Shown here: positions 31,759-43,412 of the stretch, piece by piece
Numbering within the stretch: the first letter of the stretch is position 1
Layout of the letters: the number at the start of each line of letters is the position of its first letter
Assembly (NCBI GenBank): GCA_002205965.3
Contig: NADL03000450.1
Coordinates: forward strand, 310,001-374,000
Length of the DNA stretch: 64,000 bases
Direction: 5' to 3'
Source: Kappaphycus alvarezii
Taxonomy: Eukaryota > Rhodophyta > Florideophyceae > Gigartinales > Solieriaceae
Notes under the pieces: model-generated
What the model was told of the DNA's origin: nothing
Database searches by the model: none
The model's input: only the letters and a program-made list of their open reading frames with translations
Made by a program: the position numbers and the translations under genes

Positions 31759-33579
31759 ATGTCCCTCACTTGCCTCCTATCCGAGCATGAGCCTACCTTC
31801 TTTTCCACCGGACCCTCCAAGAGCTCAGCAGTCAATCCAACGATTTCGTAGCCTACATAGCTCCAGGGTCCATAGCTCTCGCGCATCGGGACCTGTGCCC
31901 AAGCACACTTCCATGCGCCTTTAATACCTCTGCCTTTCTCTCCTTTGCTGACTTTCACACCATCAAACGCCGACGCCGTTGCCTCCTTCGCAACCTGTTT
32001 CTTACCTTCCAACTCCCTATTATACTTCTCCATGTCGACCAAACTCCTCAGAACATCCGCGACACGCTCGGATCCCTCGCGTCGTTTTTTTCGATCACAC
32101 TGCAAGCCCTCGGGAACACCTACGTAACGTCGGATACTCCCTCGTTGACCTTTCCCACTATCTCCATCCCTGTCTTTTTCTTCAATGCATATGCGGAGCC
32201 GTCTCGCACTAGCGCGAGTTCCGAGCCAGCCAAGCGAGCACTTTCAGCCCTGTTAGTTTCCTATCAGTCCGCGAATGCATCCCCGCCACCGGTCACTGCC
32301 AGAGCGCTCATCCAGTCTCTTGAGGCCTCCGTTCGTGCCGGGTACATTGATGTTGTCAGCCCTATCACCTTCCAATCCTCAGATTCTACCTCGCACGTTT
32401 GGGATGGCAGTAGGCTTCGCAGAGCTTGCCCTCCCTTAATCGGCGCAAGAGGAAACTACCTATCTACCGCTATTGTCAGCAAACAGAGGACCAATGAGAG
32501 TTTACCGTACGGGTTTGTGATGCAAGATTGTGTCATCCGTATGCTCCGCGGCGCAGTGGAGGAGACGGGACTTTTGGCTGTGAAAAGCCATACGGGGATC
32601 AACAAAGGGTTTGAAGCCTGTGCATGGACTGTGTTTGAAGCGTTGCGGAAGAAGTCAGTCGACGGGACTGAAAAGAATGTGAAGGCGGGTGTGATTGAGG
32701 ATGACCGAACGTATATGTCCACGGAGACGTTTTACTTTGTCGACACCCGACCTACAGTAGTGCGTGGGAAACTAGCGCTGGTACCGTTTTGTGTGACTCC
32801 GGAACTGCAGCTGATTTACATGCTGGTTGTGTCAATGGTGGTATGGCCGATTGGGCTTGGAGGAACAATTGTGTTAATCGTTAGCGCTTTTCTTTGTGCT
32901 AGAGCATGTAGCGTGAAACGGGGGGATAAGTTGAGAATATGGGGCACGAGGTGGAGTGGGGGTGAGGTGCTTGGGCATCTGCGAAGGGTTTTGACAAGTG
33001 TGGGAGTGCTTGTGCTTCCAGTCTTGGGCATGTTGCATATAGTTGACCATCTGTGGACTAGAGGGCAAGTTGGAGTAGTAGGGGCGTTGTTGACAATCTA
33101 CATGCCGGGGTTTTTTAAGTGGGATTCGATTCGGTTGGGGAGGAGAGGGGTGCGAATGGCGAGGGATTCGGTGGAGAAGACGAGAAAGGTGGTGGGGGAT
33201 TTTTCTATCGGTGTTGATTCGGGAGAGGGCGAAAACGAATGAGACGGAGTACTTGGACGGAGAGATGGTAATGGGGAGCGGGGAATATGTTCATGCAGCG
33301 CATGTGCCGAGTGATTTGTTGGAAAGGTGGGGCGAGGATTACTGGTATCATTTGCAAAAGGGCGAAATGATGATTATGGACAAAGGGAGAAGGAGCGAAA
33401 TAGGGAGAGAGGATACGACGATGAGGAGACTGACGGATAGCCGGGATAAGGTTGTAGTTCGTTACCTGCAGCGGATTGATGCAGAGAGGGGAAAATGCTC
33501 CGGGGGTTGCTGTGGTTGCCTCGTGCGATACGATTTTCGCTGGGGTGGGGACGAGGGATGGGATTTTGCGCTGGGGTGA
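31759..33579 (+). CDS. Unknown multi-pass membrane protein
   Basis: From 31791 to 33242 one plus-strand frame is open for 483 codons, the longest stop-free stretch in the window. It has no ATG early on. An ATG at 31759 in the neighbouring frame (MSLTCLLSEHEPTF) joins it if one T is missing from the TTTT run at 31801-31804. The protein has a basic/hydrophobic segment (RNLFLTFQLPIILLHV), a soluble region of about 200 residues, then spans near 32805-32910 (LQLIYMLVVSMVVWPIG, VLIVSAFLCARA), 33000-33045 and 33070-33115. Near 33230 the frame shifts again and continues DGEMVMGSGEYVHAAHVP to a stop at 33579, with a cysteine cluster (CSGGCCGC). About 600 residues in all. I recognise no family. Confidence 0.6.
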
Positions 33580-33760
33580 CAGAGCGGTCGATTGACTAAA
33601 GTACAGTAAAAAACAGTACAGTACGTCAAGTTGGGTGACGGCAAATTCGCAACAATTCCTTCGTCGCATGGATGAAAGCCGTATGATTTACTCCACCATC
33701 CAAGCCATTACCACCAATCGTCCATCCCTCCATCCCTCCATCCTCCCGACAACCGTCCCA

Positions 33761-35204
33761 ATGTCCCCACTTGCCGCCTTTATCTCCCCTCTTCCCTTTC
33801 GCCCCTTCTCCCCTTACACCCGCTGCATCCCGAAAATGTCAACTGCCAACAATCAACCACCATCTGCCGACGACAAAACCCCTACACCTCCCTATCCGAT
33901 ACCACCCCGCAATCACACTCCTCCCTACGTCTAACGGGCAAGAACCTCGAGGTCGGCGACGTCAAAATGGATACAAAACTTATCACCGGCGGCGTTCATC
34001 GCGACGAGTGGACCACAGACCCTCTGAACCGCTCCGTCGTCAATCCCCCGGTGTATCACACTTCCACAGTCGTCTTTCCCAACGTCGCGTCTTTACGTTT
34101 CGCCTCCTCCGACTGGCCTTTCACTGGCATGTGGTACGGTCGTCATGGCAATCCTACCACCTTTGCCATGGAGGAGGCGTTTGCAGCGCTTGAGGGTGCC
34201 GATAATGCATGCATTACCGCATCAGGTGTCGCTGCTGTAAATGCTTCCATATTGGCATTTGTGAAATCCGGAGATCATGTTTTAATCACCGATGCCGTTT
34301 ATGACCCTACTCGCTCCTTCTGCGATGTCTTTTGAAGCGCTTTGGTGTCCAAACAACCTACTATTCACCAACCATCACCGTCCACCAACTGGACCGCTTA
34401 ATCCAGGACAACACAAAGGTCATCTTGATGGAGTCCCCGGCCAGTCTTACTTTTGAAATCATGGATGTACCGGCTCTTGCAAAGTGCGCTCGAGCAAGGG
34501 AGTCAAGTCTTGATAGACAACACATGGGGGCCGACGTTATTTGCCCCGTTCGAGCATGGATGTGATGTGTCTATTAATGCCGCTACCAAATACTTGGGGG
34601 GTCACTCGGATCTTATGATGGGTGTCATCGGCGCTCGAGATCCTGACACTTACCGTGCAGTAAAGAAAAGCGTTGTTGAGTTGGGATGCCCCCCCGGGAG
34701 TGACGATGCTACTTGGCGCTGCGCGGGGTTCGTACCTTAGGGGTAAGGCTCAGACAGCATGGAGAGTGGGCTCAAGATTGGCAAATGGTTAGAGGCAAGG
34801 GATGAGGTTATTCGTGTGATGCACCCTGGCCTTGAAAGCCATCCACAGCACACATGTTCAAGATGCAGTTCAAGGGATGCGCGGGATTGTTTGGCTTTCA
34901 ATTAAGGGAAGGGTTTCCGCAAGGTGCAGTCGATGCTATGTTGGACGGTATGCGACTGCACTCGATGGGTTTTTCATGGGGCGGATACGAGAGCTTACTC
35001 ATGCCGAGTAAGATCAACAACTACCGAACGGTAGATACTTGGAAGTATGGCGATGGATACGGCCAAACCTTTAGAATCAGTGTTGGCCTTGAGGATGTGG
35101 ACGATTTGATCAAGGACCTGGAGGATGGGTTTGAGCGGCTTAACAGTTATCAAATCAGCAAGGATGCTTTAGTTGAAAAAGATAAACAAAATGCTGCAGT
35201 TTGA
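33761..35204 (+). CDS. metC: Cystathionine beta-lyase, frame-broken
   Basis: This PLP enzyme cleaves cystathionine to homocysteine in methionine synthesis. The first 60 or so residues from the ATG at 33761 (MSPLAAFISPLPFRPFSPYT) are hydroxylated and basic with few acids, as in plastid transit peptides. The body starts TKLITGGVHRDEWTTDPLNR and PPVYHTSTVVFP. Active-site features include YGRHGNPTT, an SGVAAVNASI loop, DNTWGPTLFAPF, and the PLP lysine in NAATKYLGGHSDLMMG (about 34575-34620). The C-terminus has GFSWGGYESLLMP and FRISVGLEDVDDLI. The F-S-W-G-G-Y-E-S form favours beta-lyase of the bacterial MetC type over gamma-synthase. Frame changes at 33890, 34332 (TTTT run), 34500, 34710, 34755 and 34853 mostly need added bases. 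Confidence 0.8.
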
Positions 35205-35667
35205 GCTGCCGGAGCAGCAAGTAGCACCCGCGCGACAACAGCCGCATCCGACAAAGTTTTCAGATTATCGGTAAATCCAGGAAACAAAACGTTATCCGTC
35301 TTCATTCTGCGCGTCAGCACTACGCTGCACTGTTACTGGTCACGGAGCATTTGGACCATGTCGATATGTCCAACAACTTGACCTCTACACACGAGACCAT
35401 AGTTGCGATCGCAGCGTAGGACTCCAACGGAGGCACACATACTTTGGAGATCAGAGCCAGGCAATGTAAACAATGTCGTTTCTCACAAAACCTCACGTTT
35501 CCCCGCAGGACAATTTCTGCGTCCCGTTGCACCCTGAGGTCTGTGTTTGGCAATCCATTCCTAATTTCAGCGAGGGCTTTTAATCATCGCCCTCAAGGAT
35601 TCAGAGAGCAGCAGTTCTGCACTTCTCTCACGTACCATCGGAGAAGCATAGCTAGCAATCCATGCGC
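35205..35667. other. Gap between convergent genes
   Basis: The cystathionine beta-lyase and ceramidase-type genes end toward each other here. A minus-strand frame of 77 codons (35320-35553) has five cysteines but no recognisable features. No terminator or repeat is evident. Confidence 0.35.
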
Positions 35668-37214
35668 TCACGTCTTTGCCATAAACATCACTTGCTCCAA
35701 AAGTCTCTCAGCCTCTTGAATAATACGTCCTTCCACTCCGGCCTTCCACACGGAAGGCAATCCGTAGTAGAGAGCAGCGCGTTCAAACTTTCCGCGAAAG
35801 TTACTAGCCAGCAGTTCATCAGTGGGGATATATCCCATGACGTCGTCCGTATAGCCTACAACCCAGTCCGCGCCTCTGCTGCGCAAGGAATGACAATACG
35901 AGACTGTCGGTTCGCCACCCAAAAAGGCAAAGCGCACCCCGCGATATTCGCAGCAGTAATCGGATAGGAGTAGTTGGCAGGTGTTTTTCCATCGGCCTCG
36001 GTTTGTTTCATGAGTGTCTCTGCGGCTCGCTGACCCAAACTGTGAGGATTTCGCGTCAATTGTCGCAATTCGCGCCGACTAAGGCGCGAATGGAACAGCA
36101 GCGGTATGTCATTGTGCATAAAGGCCAAAGTGTCATATGCCATGATTGGTAATTTTGAAGGCGTCACCAATGACAGAATCTGCGATTATCTCTGCTAGGT
36201 CGTTGGAATGCTTTTGCAACAGGTCTGTAGTGCCTCGTGGGTATATGTTCTGATCACCGCCACATCCGGTGAGAAATAACCATGTAGAACCTTGCATCTT
36301 GTCCTCCAAAATGGCGCTTGTGAGGCCCGGATAGTCTCCAGAGTACCGATACTCATTGGTGAGCACAGTAGCATGAGCGGAATAACCATACATGCCTGCT
36401 AGGACTTCACCACGCTCCGCAGTGAACCACAAGACAGGCACATCGTGATCGGTGTCACCCCTCCTCATACCATCAAATTCCTGCTCAAGAACATCCAAAC
36501 GGTTTACTGCAAGCGGTGCACTAACCCGTGCAAAATGTGGCGTGACGGACACAAGCCTGTCCTGCGCAAGGATATCAGAAACAAGATGAAGTAGATTTCG
36601 CAGTAAAATATCTGCGTAGCGGTGAATTTTTGCCCACTCCTCAGCATCGTCAGGAACGAGCGGTGCAAGATTGTGACCGACTACAGGGCCAGAATGTGTA
36701 TGAGTGGTGACGAGACGAACTTGGGCACGGGAGAGGCCGAATTGGGTTTGGAGCGCCTTGTAAATGGAGAGAGAGGTCGCGATGCAATCCGATAAGATCA
36801 AGGGAGATTATGATGAGAGGGGAGGAGGGGTGGAATTTTGAACGCAAGGATATCGCACGAGCGTACAATGGAACGGAAGGGTCAAGAGGGGCGACGTGAT
36901 CCACGGTGCGGTTGCGGGATTCGAAACCACTGAGCCAGACGCGTTCAGTAGGGTGATGTCGAGTTTGGAGAGACCGAGAAGGAAGGGAAATGTTGGGGGA
37001 GGCGGGGGCGGGGAGGGGGAGCAGAGACACGGGTTGTGATGAGGATGAGAAGAAAGAGAATTAGGGTGGTGATGATGGAAATTAGAACTGCGGGGTTTTG
37101 TTGAAGAGTGCGGGATAGCTTGCGAAAAAGGCGATGCAGATGGAGGTAGGAGAAAGAGTGGGACGGAAGTGAGGTGGAGGGGCGAGGGAACAAGGGACGT
37201 CGAGAGATAGGCAT
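35668..37214 (-). CDS. Neutral/alkaline ceramidase-type hydrolase, membrane-anchored
   Basis: Neutral ceramidases hydrolyse the amide bond of ceramide outside the cytosol using a zinc ion. The start at 37214 gives a basic N-terminus and one strong hydrophobic span (AVLISIITTLILFLLILITT, about residues 45-64), a signal anchor. After a proline-rich linker the domain begins LGLSKLDIT. Family motifs follow: VTTHTHSGPVVGHN with metal-binding histidines (about 36700), APLAVNRLDVLEQEFDG, DVPVLWFTAERGEVLAGMYG, SAHATVLTNEYRYSGDYPG, CGGDQNIYP and WVVGYTDDVMGYIPTDELL, ending at a stop at 35668. The layout resembles the shorter bacterial-type members. At about 515 codons it lacks the long C-terminal domain of animal enzymes. 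Frame changes occur near 36970, 36790, 36150 and 35930. Confidence 0.75.
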
Positions 37215-38582
37215 TGCGAGGATTAGGGTCTGGATGAGAAAGGCGGTGCTGTCGTGGATTGGAGTGATGGGAAGGGAGGTTCAAGATAGGTCATTGGAAA
37301 ATTGGGCACCAAGAGGTGGATCATGGAGTAACTCGTAGGTCTTTGTTGGACAGGATACCATGGGCAGGAAGAGTCCCAGTCGCGGGCCAGAAAACGGTTT
37401 ATCGAATGGCGGTAGTTTTGCGCGCTCTCACTTTTCCACCAAGAAAATGTGAAATGCCTGGATTTTGGAAATTGAATCAACAGCCATCTGCTCACGATTG
37501 CGTCGATGATACAGTACGGTACAGTACTGTACGGTACAGTACAGCACGGTACTGCTGTGCTTAATGCCATACCGTGGCATACCCCCTCTATGCTATCCCG
37601 CCGTACGTTTGTCCGTCTGTACATACTATCTTTAGATACCACTACATGTCGACATGTAACCTTAGCTGGAATTTTATTGTTTTTGTATCGAGTACTCTCG
37701 ATACATTCACGTCACACAACTCACAGTGGAACCACTACATGAATGCCGGAACGCAGTGGATAGTACTCAGTACTACTTGATCTGGAATCACCGAATTGTG
37801 ACACGCAGTCAGATCAAGAGGATCGCCCGCTCAGATCGTATAACTGTGGCAAAGAATCTACAACTTTACTTGCATATAAGCTAGTCGGAGGCGCAGTCAA
37901 ACCTCTGGTGAGAGTAGCGAGGGATTTTGCCGCACCCAGCACAGCCACTCAGCAGAGAAAATTTGCGTTCTGCTATTTTGGCAGCTGCTACCGCCACTAA
38001 AGCTATTCTTTGCAATATTGCCGCTATTCCCGCGACACTGCTAACCCTGCACAATTTGCTATCAATCTTGGCCATAACCAACTTATTTTCCGTCAGGGGG
38101 AAAACTTATGTTTTCATGATTGAAAATAAGTTCTTCCAGAGTTTTCAAGTACCCAAGTTTCTAAACGCAACATCCCGACTTTTATACATCCCCACATCAC
38201 ACAGGTTCTATATTTCACATAGAAAATCATGCCATACAGTAGTCCGAGAAAAAAGAATATGAAGCCAGATCCCTAATACAGTGAACGCTAGCAAAAATAT
38301 CAATAGAAAGATATCCCTATTATACCAATGAGCACTCAAATGCGCATCAAATAAAATCAAAATTGGAGAAGAGCTTCTAATGAACATTTAACTGTGCATT
38401 AGAGGCTGAAAAAGTATGTTTTCGGGGTCTCTCTCTCATTAACCTTCATATAATTCAGAACTTACAGTACCAAGGTCTTGTTACCAGAGATCTCAGCTGT
38501 CAAAAGCAACTTGAATTTTTCAATATAGCCCTAACGTTCCAAGAATACAGTCCCTGCTATCTAAGAGCAACCTACTCCATCA
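37215..38582. other. Intergenic with a GTAC repeat cluster
   Basis: Upstream of the ceramidase-type gene. A cluster of GTACAGTAC/GTACGGTAC units lies at 37511-37553. From about 38100 the sequence becomes AT-rich and resembles the transposon-rich stretch that follows. No gene is supported. Confidence 0.45.
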
Positions 38583-39420
38583 ATGACCACCATACCGCTC
38601 CAGAACGATTCTGTTCTAATAGTTGACGGTGCGCAAGGCAACGCAGAACCTACAAGAGGTGGTCCTGCCAATCAAATACCCCCAGATAAAACTGTTTGGA
38701 TAATCCATGAACAGAAGTCCACAACTCCTTCTCGGGACAGAGTAAGATTCATTCGCTCTAAATTTTTGGTATACTTAGCTGTTGATCGTTGTAATACTAC
38801 CGGAACCACCTAAAAATTGTAACCAGATCAGAAGCAGTAAATAGGAGAGTTTGAGAATTCTGCCTTTCGAAGGACACGAAAGATCTTCTATCGTCCTGTG
38901 TATACGTTTGAAACTTTAGATGATGACCGCCATGGAACGAGAGCTATGGATAGCCAGATGAAGATACTAAGTGCAAGAAAGGAAGATCGTGAAGGAAAAA
39001 GTGCTGACGCAATAGCAGACGCCCTTTTTTTGTGTGATGTTAGCCGTTCGATTTCGTCGACGGATAAGTAGGCTGTTAATGTTTCGAAGTTGTTACACGC
39101 GACTTTAGTATAGCACCACCCCTGAATTTGATTCTGCACATTATTTAGATGGACAGTTTCAAATTAATTTAATGCCATTAGAACCAAAATTCCCAACTTC
39201 ATAAAGGATATAAAGTCCGTTCCTGTACACCAGCCACAAAAAAGTGTCAAAGAAGAAATTTAGGGCTCGACTCTATGATAGTACCAATTCCTTTATTGTT
39301 CGGATTCACAAAGAATGTAGTTGAAAAAACACCTCAGTAGTCGGTTTTCGCTTCTTGCCTCTCTAGTACTTGAACACATCGTTTCGGCATACTACTAAGA
39401 AGCTTCTTGATCAAATTTTG
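38583..39420. other. AT-rich region, uncertain fragments
   Basis: A 76-codon plus-strand frame (38583-38813) and an 83-codon minus-strand frame (38888-39139) are open, but neither shows family features. They may be decayed transposon pieces next to the Tc1 relic. Confidence 0.3.
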
Positions 39421-39422
39421 AT

Positions 39423-40340
39423 TCAAATTTTCTCACTCCTCCCGTGCAGTACGTTAAGCTCTTCGACAGAGTTAAACTGATGATTATTGGCATAAAAAGC
39501 CCTGGCAGGAATCCTCCAGATGTTCTCTAAATCTGGGGATCTTGCTGGCCAAGACATTACGTTCCCAATCCATTCAGATGAAATTTGTGAGATATGAATA
39601 GAAGCATTATCCTGCATGAAATACCACCTAAAAGGCATAAAATCGTTAGTGTAGGGCAGTATAAAGGCTTCCAAAATAGATAAGTACTTCTTCGAATCTT
39701 GGTTCCCTTGCAGCAAAGCCAATTTTGAAAATCCGTCACCAGAAAAACAGCCTCACACCATTATACCTCCCCAACGACTCTTTGTTTCGATAGAATAACT
39801 TTTTCTTTACTAATAATGTCATGCAAGTAGTGAAGGAACCTGTCTGGTACGTCAAGATTAATTTTTTTCATCAGAACAGACTTACATTCGTGTTCTGCCT
39901 TTTTTGATGAAACCTTAACCATTCTAAACGCCTCTACTTGTGCTCATTTGTTAAAGGTGGCTCCGTTTTTACCTTTGAGTAGACCAAGCGCTCTGAGTTC
40001 GATAAAATACTCTGAGTCTGGCGCTTTCCGACTGGAAAATTCAGTTCACTTTTGAGTTGAGATGCTGACGCACCAGTGTTAGAGGCACTCTTATGAAGCG
40101 ACCTGACATCGGCTGGCGATAATTTCTTGTTATTTTGGGTGTTGCAGTTATTTCCGTAGCAGTCCAGATTGCTGAGAAACCTTGAGATAACATTCTTGTC
40201 TCAATTCAACCGTTAGGCACTTGCCCGATTGCTCAGTCCCTCCTTCGCCAAAGCCAGGATTGCTCCCTTTTCCTTTTCGTCAAGTTGCTTCCCCTTTCCC
40301 AATTTTTCTGGTGCTGGTTGAGTGTAGGAGTGAAGGGAGT
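39423..40340 (-). mobile_element. Tc1/mariner transposase relic 1
   Basis: Minus-strand sequence gives a Tc1-type transposase in several frames. The helix-turn-helix part (LDEKEKGAILALAKEGLSNR, about 40290-40230) leads to KLSPADVRSLHKSASNTGA and RRLEWLRFHQ. The first catalytic region is C-S-D-E-K near 39880, followed by LDVPDRFLHYLHD. The second is FMQDNASIHIS (about 39610), and the third region is WPARSPDLENIWRIPARAF (39560-39500). The N-P-I-E-N of functional copies is reduced to E-N-I here. Stops and frame changes make it inactive. Terminal repeats were not found by eye. Confidence 0.75.
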
Positions 40341-40559
40341 TTTGAAAGATGCTAGTTGAAGTACTTTACAAGGCAACGCCAATTTCAAACTGCCTTGTTA
40401 AGTAGATTTAGTTAAGTGGTGCTACTATACTGTTGCTCCTTTGTTCTTATTATTTACTGTTAACTCTTACTTCAGTAGCCAATTATCAACGGCCTTTCGG
40501 CCCTTTCTGTCAGTTCATATTCACGTTATGGAAACGTAGGAATAATTGAAAACCGTCCG

Positions 40560-42755
40560 GTCGTTGCCTTTGAACATCAATTTTTAGGAGTGGTGCTATC
40601 CGAAAGTCGCGCACTGTACGTTGGTCGATGAGAGTGGAGAACAAAGTCTCCTTGGGCTTCTGATTACCGCACATCGCGGATACGGGATTATACAACTGAT
40701 TGAAGAATTGATGAGACATGGAGCTGGATCTATGGTGATTATGCCATCTCACCTTTTGAGATGCCATCCATTTTTAGGTAGTTCCTACTTCAGTTGCATG
40801 AAAAATGACAAAGAATCTAGAAATGGACAAGAATACGACGCTAACAGATATGGAAACGCTGAACCGCAGGATAATGATGTCGAAAATGGGTGCGATAATG
40901 CTCCGATGGATACGTCATTTGACTGACTGAATGAATTTGTTATTGAGGACAAACCGAACTCTGGTCCGTTGGAAAAGTCTGCTGTAAAAGCTGTCAGAGT
41001 GTAAGTTCAAAACAAGAAAAGCCGAAAGGTGACCGCGTTGCAGTTCTCGAACGTGAAAAAAGCAATACAGTAATCTGATACGGCCAATGAACACAATACC
41101 GTCTGACCTCTGCAACAGTATTGACAAATGGGTGACGTACAAAGATCGGAGCCTATTACGCACATGTTATTAGTCAAACTTGATGATCAGGGAAGCATTT
41201 TGCTCCTACGAGATGACTTCACAAATGAGAAGGACGTCATTGAGCGCCGCATGAAGCTGAAGTGCTCCATTTTGACTATTGGTCAGCGTGTGCGAATTGG
41301 TTTATGCTCCGCAGTATTGTTGAATTGCTACTCGGGCCGGGCCAATAATTCTTTCAGAAGCGCCGTAAGGGCTCAACTTGGTTTACGAGAAAGTAGTTCA
41401 GTCTGTTCAAGCCCAGCTATCCTTTGAGACTTGATGGATTCGTGGTTCAGCTCTGCTCTATCCACGGAGGCTATGATGCGTGGTTCGATCAACAAGCAAG
41501 CTATGTTTTCGTCCTTGTCCGCCAAGCCCTTAATTTTTTGCAATTTATCAATGTGCTTTACTCGCAAATCAGACCAAAGTGGTTTGCCTGCTATCCGGAT
41601 GGAATAGCAATTGTTACAGTAGATGGGTTGACTTTTGACGACCGAGAAGAAAATTAAGGAACATAAATAGCTACTATGGGGATTAAGACCAGCGTAGCTC
41701 AGTCCAGTATTGAATGGGCTTTAATTACCTACAGTTGATCTTGTTTCCTATACAGTTGGTGACGATGTCTTTAAGAAATACATTCGGAGCAGCACATCGG
41801 CCAGCTTCTTCATCAAATGCACGTTCTATCAGTTAATTATGCTATCTATATTTCAGCCTCGGAGACTGGAAGACCGTATGTCGTGATTGCTAAAGTCATA
41901 CACGAGATAATTAGCGAGTTTTCTCGTGCACTAAGGACAAATTTATATAATGATCTATCCTGGGCACACGAAGAAACTACAACTCTCCGAAGATTTGTGG
42001 ACGCAACAGCAAAAGTGGATTTCGGATGAGCTACCTTTCTGGTGTGCAGTGAACAACTACGTGAAGGAAAAAGGTCTGTTCCCTCCTTCTAAGCGTTTCA
42101 AGCATGGAGTGCAAAGTCTTTATTTAAAAACTAAGGGCGGAGTGGATGGCAGTGCTCAACGCGCTCTATCTTACGATATTCGACTTCGTTGCTTTCATGG
42201 GAACAGAAGATTGTCTCTCAGACCCTGAAAACTATTGCGTTAATTCATTTATTGTTGGAGGATGTCACTGGAACAACTTCTTCTCGAATCAGAGGAATAT
42301 TTCGGTGGAATACATCAATACCACCGAGCTCTTAATGAAGTGCAATCCTTAGCTGGATACGTGTGAACAACTTTAGGGAGCTTCTAATGTACGCAGATCG
42401 AATTGATATTTATAATCTTTCTATGCAAGCAGGCGAAGAACAGGAGCTGTCTGAGCTTTTAAGCACTGAGGTTGCAAGACTGAAAATCTAGCATTGCGGC
42501 GTCGAAACAAAAGGTTAATCTTCTGCAATTACGATGATGGCATCAAAATACGTCTTAATGTCTCTGCGCATCATCAAGGCGGTTACCGGGGGTAATAAGC
42601 ATTGTGCTCTTTGCGGTAGCACTGTACTTAGAGAAGAACAAAATTTAAAATTTTTACATGTAATGCACATTTATGAGCTAGAACACATGCTGGACAGTGC
42701 AAGAGTTGCTGGGCAACCTGACACGAGGATAAAAGGATTGGAAGCTTTTCGATAA
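40560..42755 (+). mobile_element. Unclassified DDE-type transposase relic with GGVDG motif
   Basis: Plus-strand fragments read ITAHRGYGIIQLIEELMRHG and VIMPSHLLRCHPFLGSSY (40670-40790), then FVIEDKPNSGPLEKSAVKAV near 40935. LLVKLDDQGSILLLRDDF (41166-41222) follows. ELPFWCAVNNYVKEKGLF is near 42030, and LYLKTKGGVDGSAQ is near 42120. At the end KHCALCGSTVLR (42598) resembles the cysteine-rich tail of piggyBac-like enzymes. The G-G-V-D step also recalls piggyBac, where it precedes the third catalytic region, but the rest does not match the classical form. I treat it as a distinct, possibly piggyBac-related transposase. It is heavily frame-broken. I cannot name the family with certainty. Confidence 0.4.
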
Positions 42756-43412
42756 GAGGATCATCCAGCGGGAAACGAAGGAGATCCAGATCCGCTGATA
42801 CAGAGCACGAAAGAAACACAGAACATTTGGAGGAAGGCAGAGAAAAGAAGTAGACTGAACATGACGGCTTCAAGAAAGTTTGGGTAGTGTTTAGTAGTCA
42901 TAAAAGTGACAACAGTATGGCCTCTAGTAGTTTCAATATCGTTTAGTAGCATTTTAAGAACAACTTAACTCCTCTGTGGAGCAGTTAATTACGAATTGGG
43001 AAAGTTTAACGCTTCTCTGACAGAGAATTTAGTTCGTCTTCAACTGGCTGGAAAACTGTGAAAGTGTTTTTTTTCCTTTATTTTCTCCACTGAGGTGTTG
43101 GAGCATGCTCAAGCCATGACCTAAGTGAAGGGAAATCTCAGCAACTTGCATATGAGGAATACATAGCCATTTAAATTTTTCGCCACTCAAGTGCTCATTT
43201 GAAATCTGCAGTAGGTATATCGCAAGAAATTATTAGCAACCGCAAAATATAAACGCAATCCTCAACTCAATAATCAAATTAAACCAATGTTAGTACTATA
43301 TTGACAGTTCCTTAGATTCATTCACGGTCAGTGGTCTCTTTGGAATACTCTTGTAAAGATTAAACAGTAATCCGACTCAATCTCTCCCCATACCTTCCTC
43401 TTCACTTCTTGC
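42756..43412. other. AT-rich intergenic, nothing recognised
   Basis: Short open frames only, none with family features. The region separates two transposon relics and is probably decayed transposon sequence. Confidence 0.35.

Noticed and set aside
31500..32105. 201-codon minus-strand open frame
   Set aside because: It overlaps the plus-strand frame open for 483 codons with clear membrane-protein composition; the plus-strand reading is better supported.
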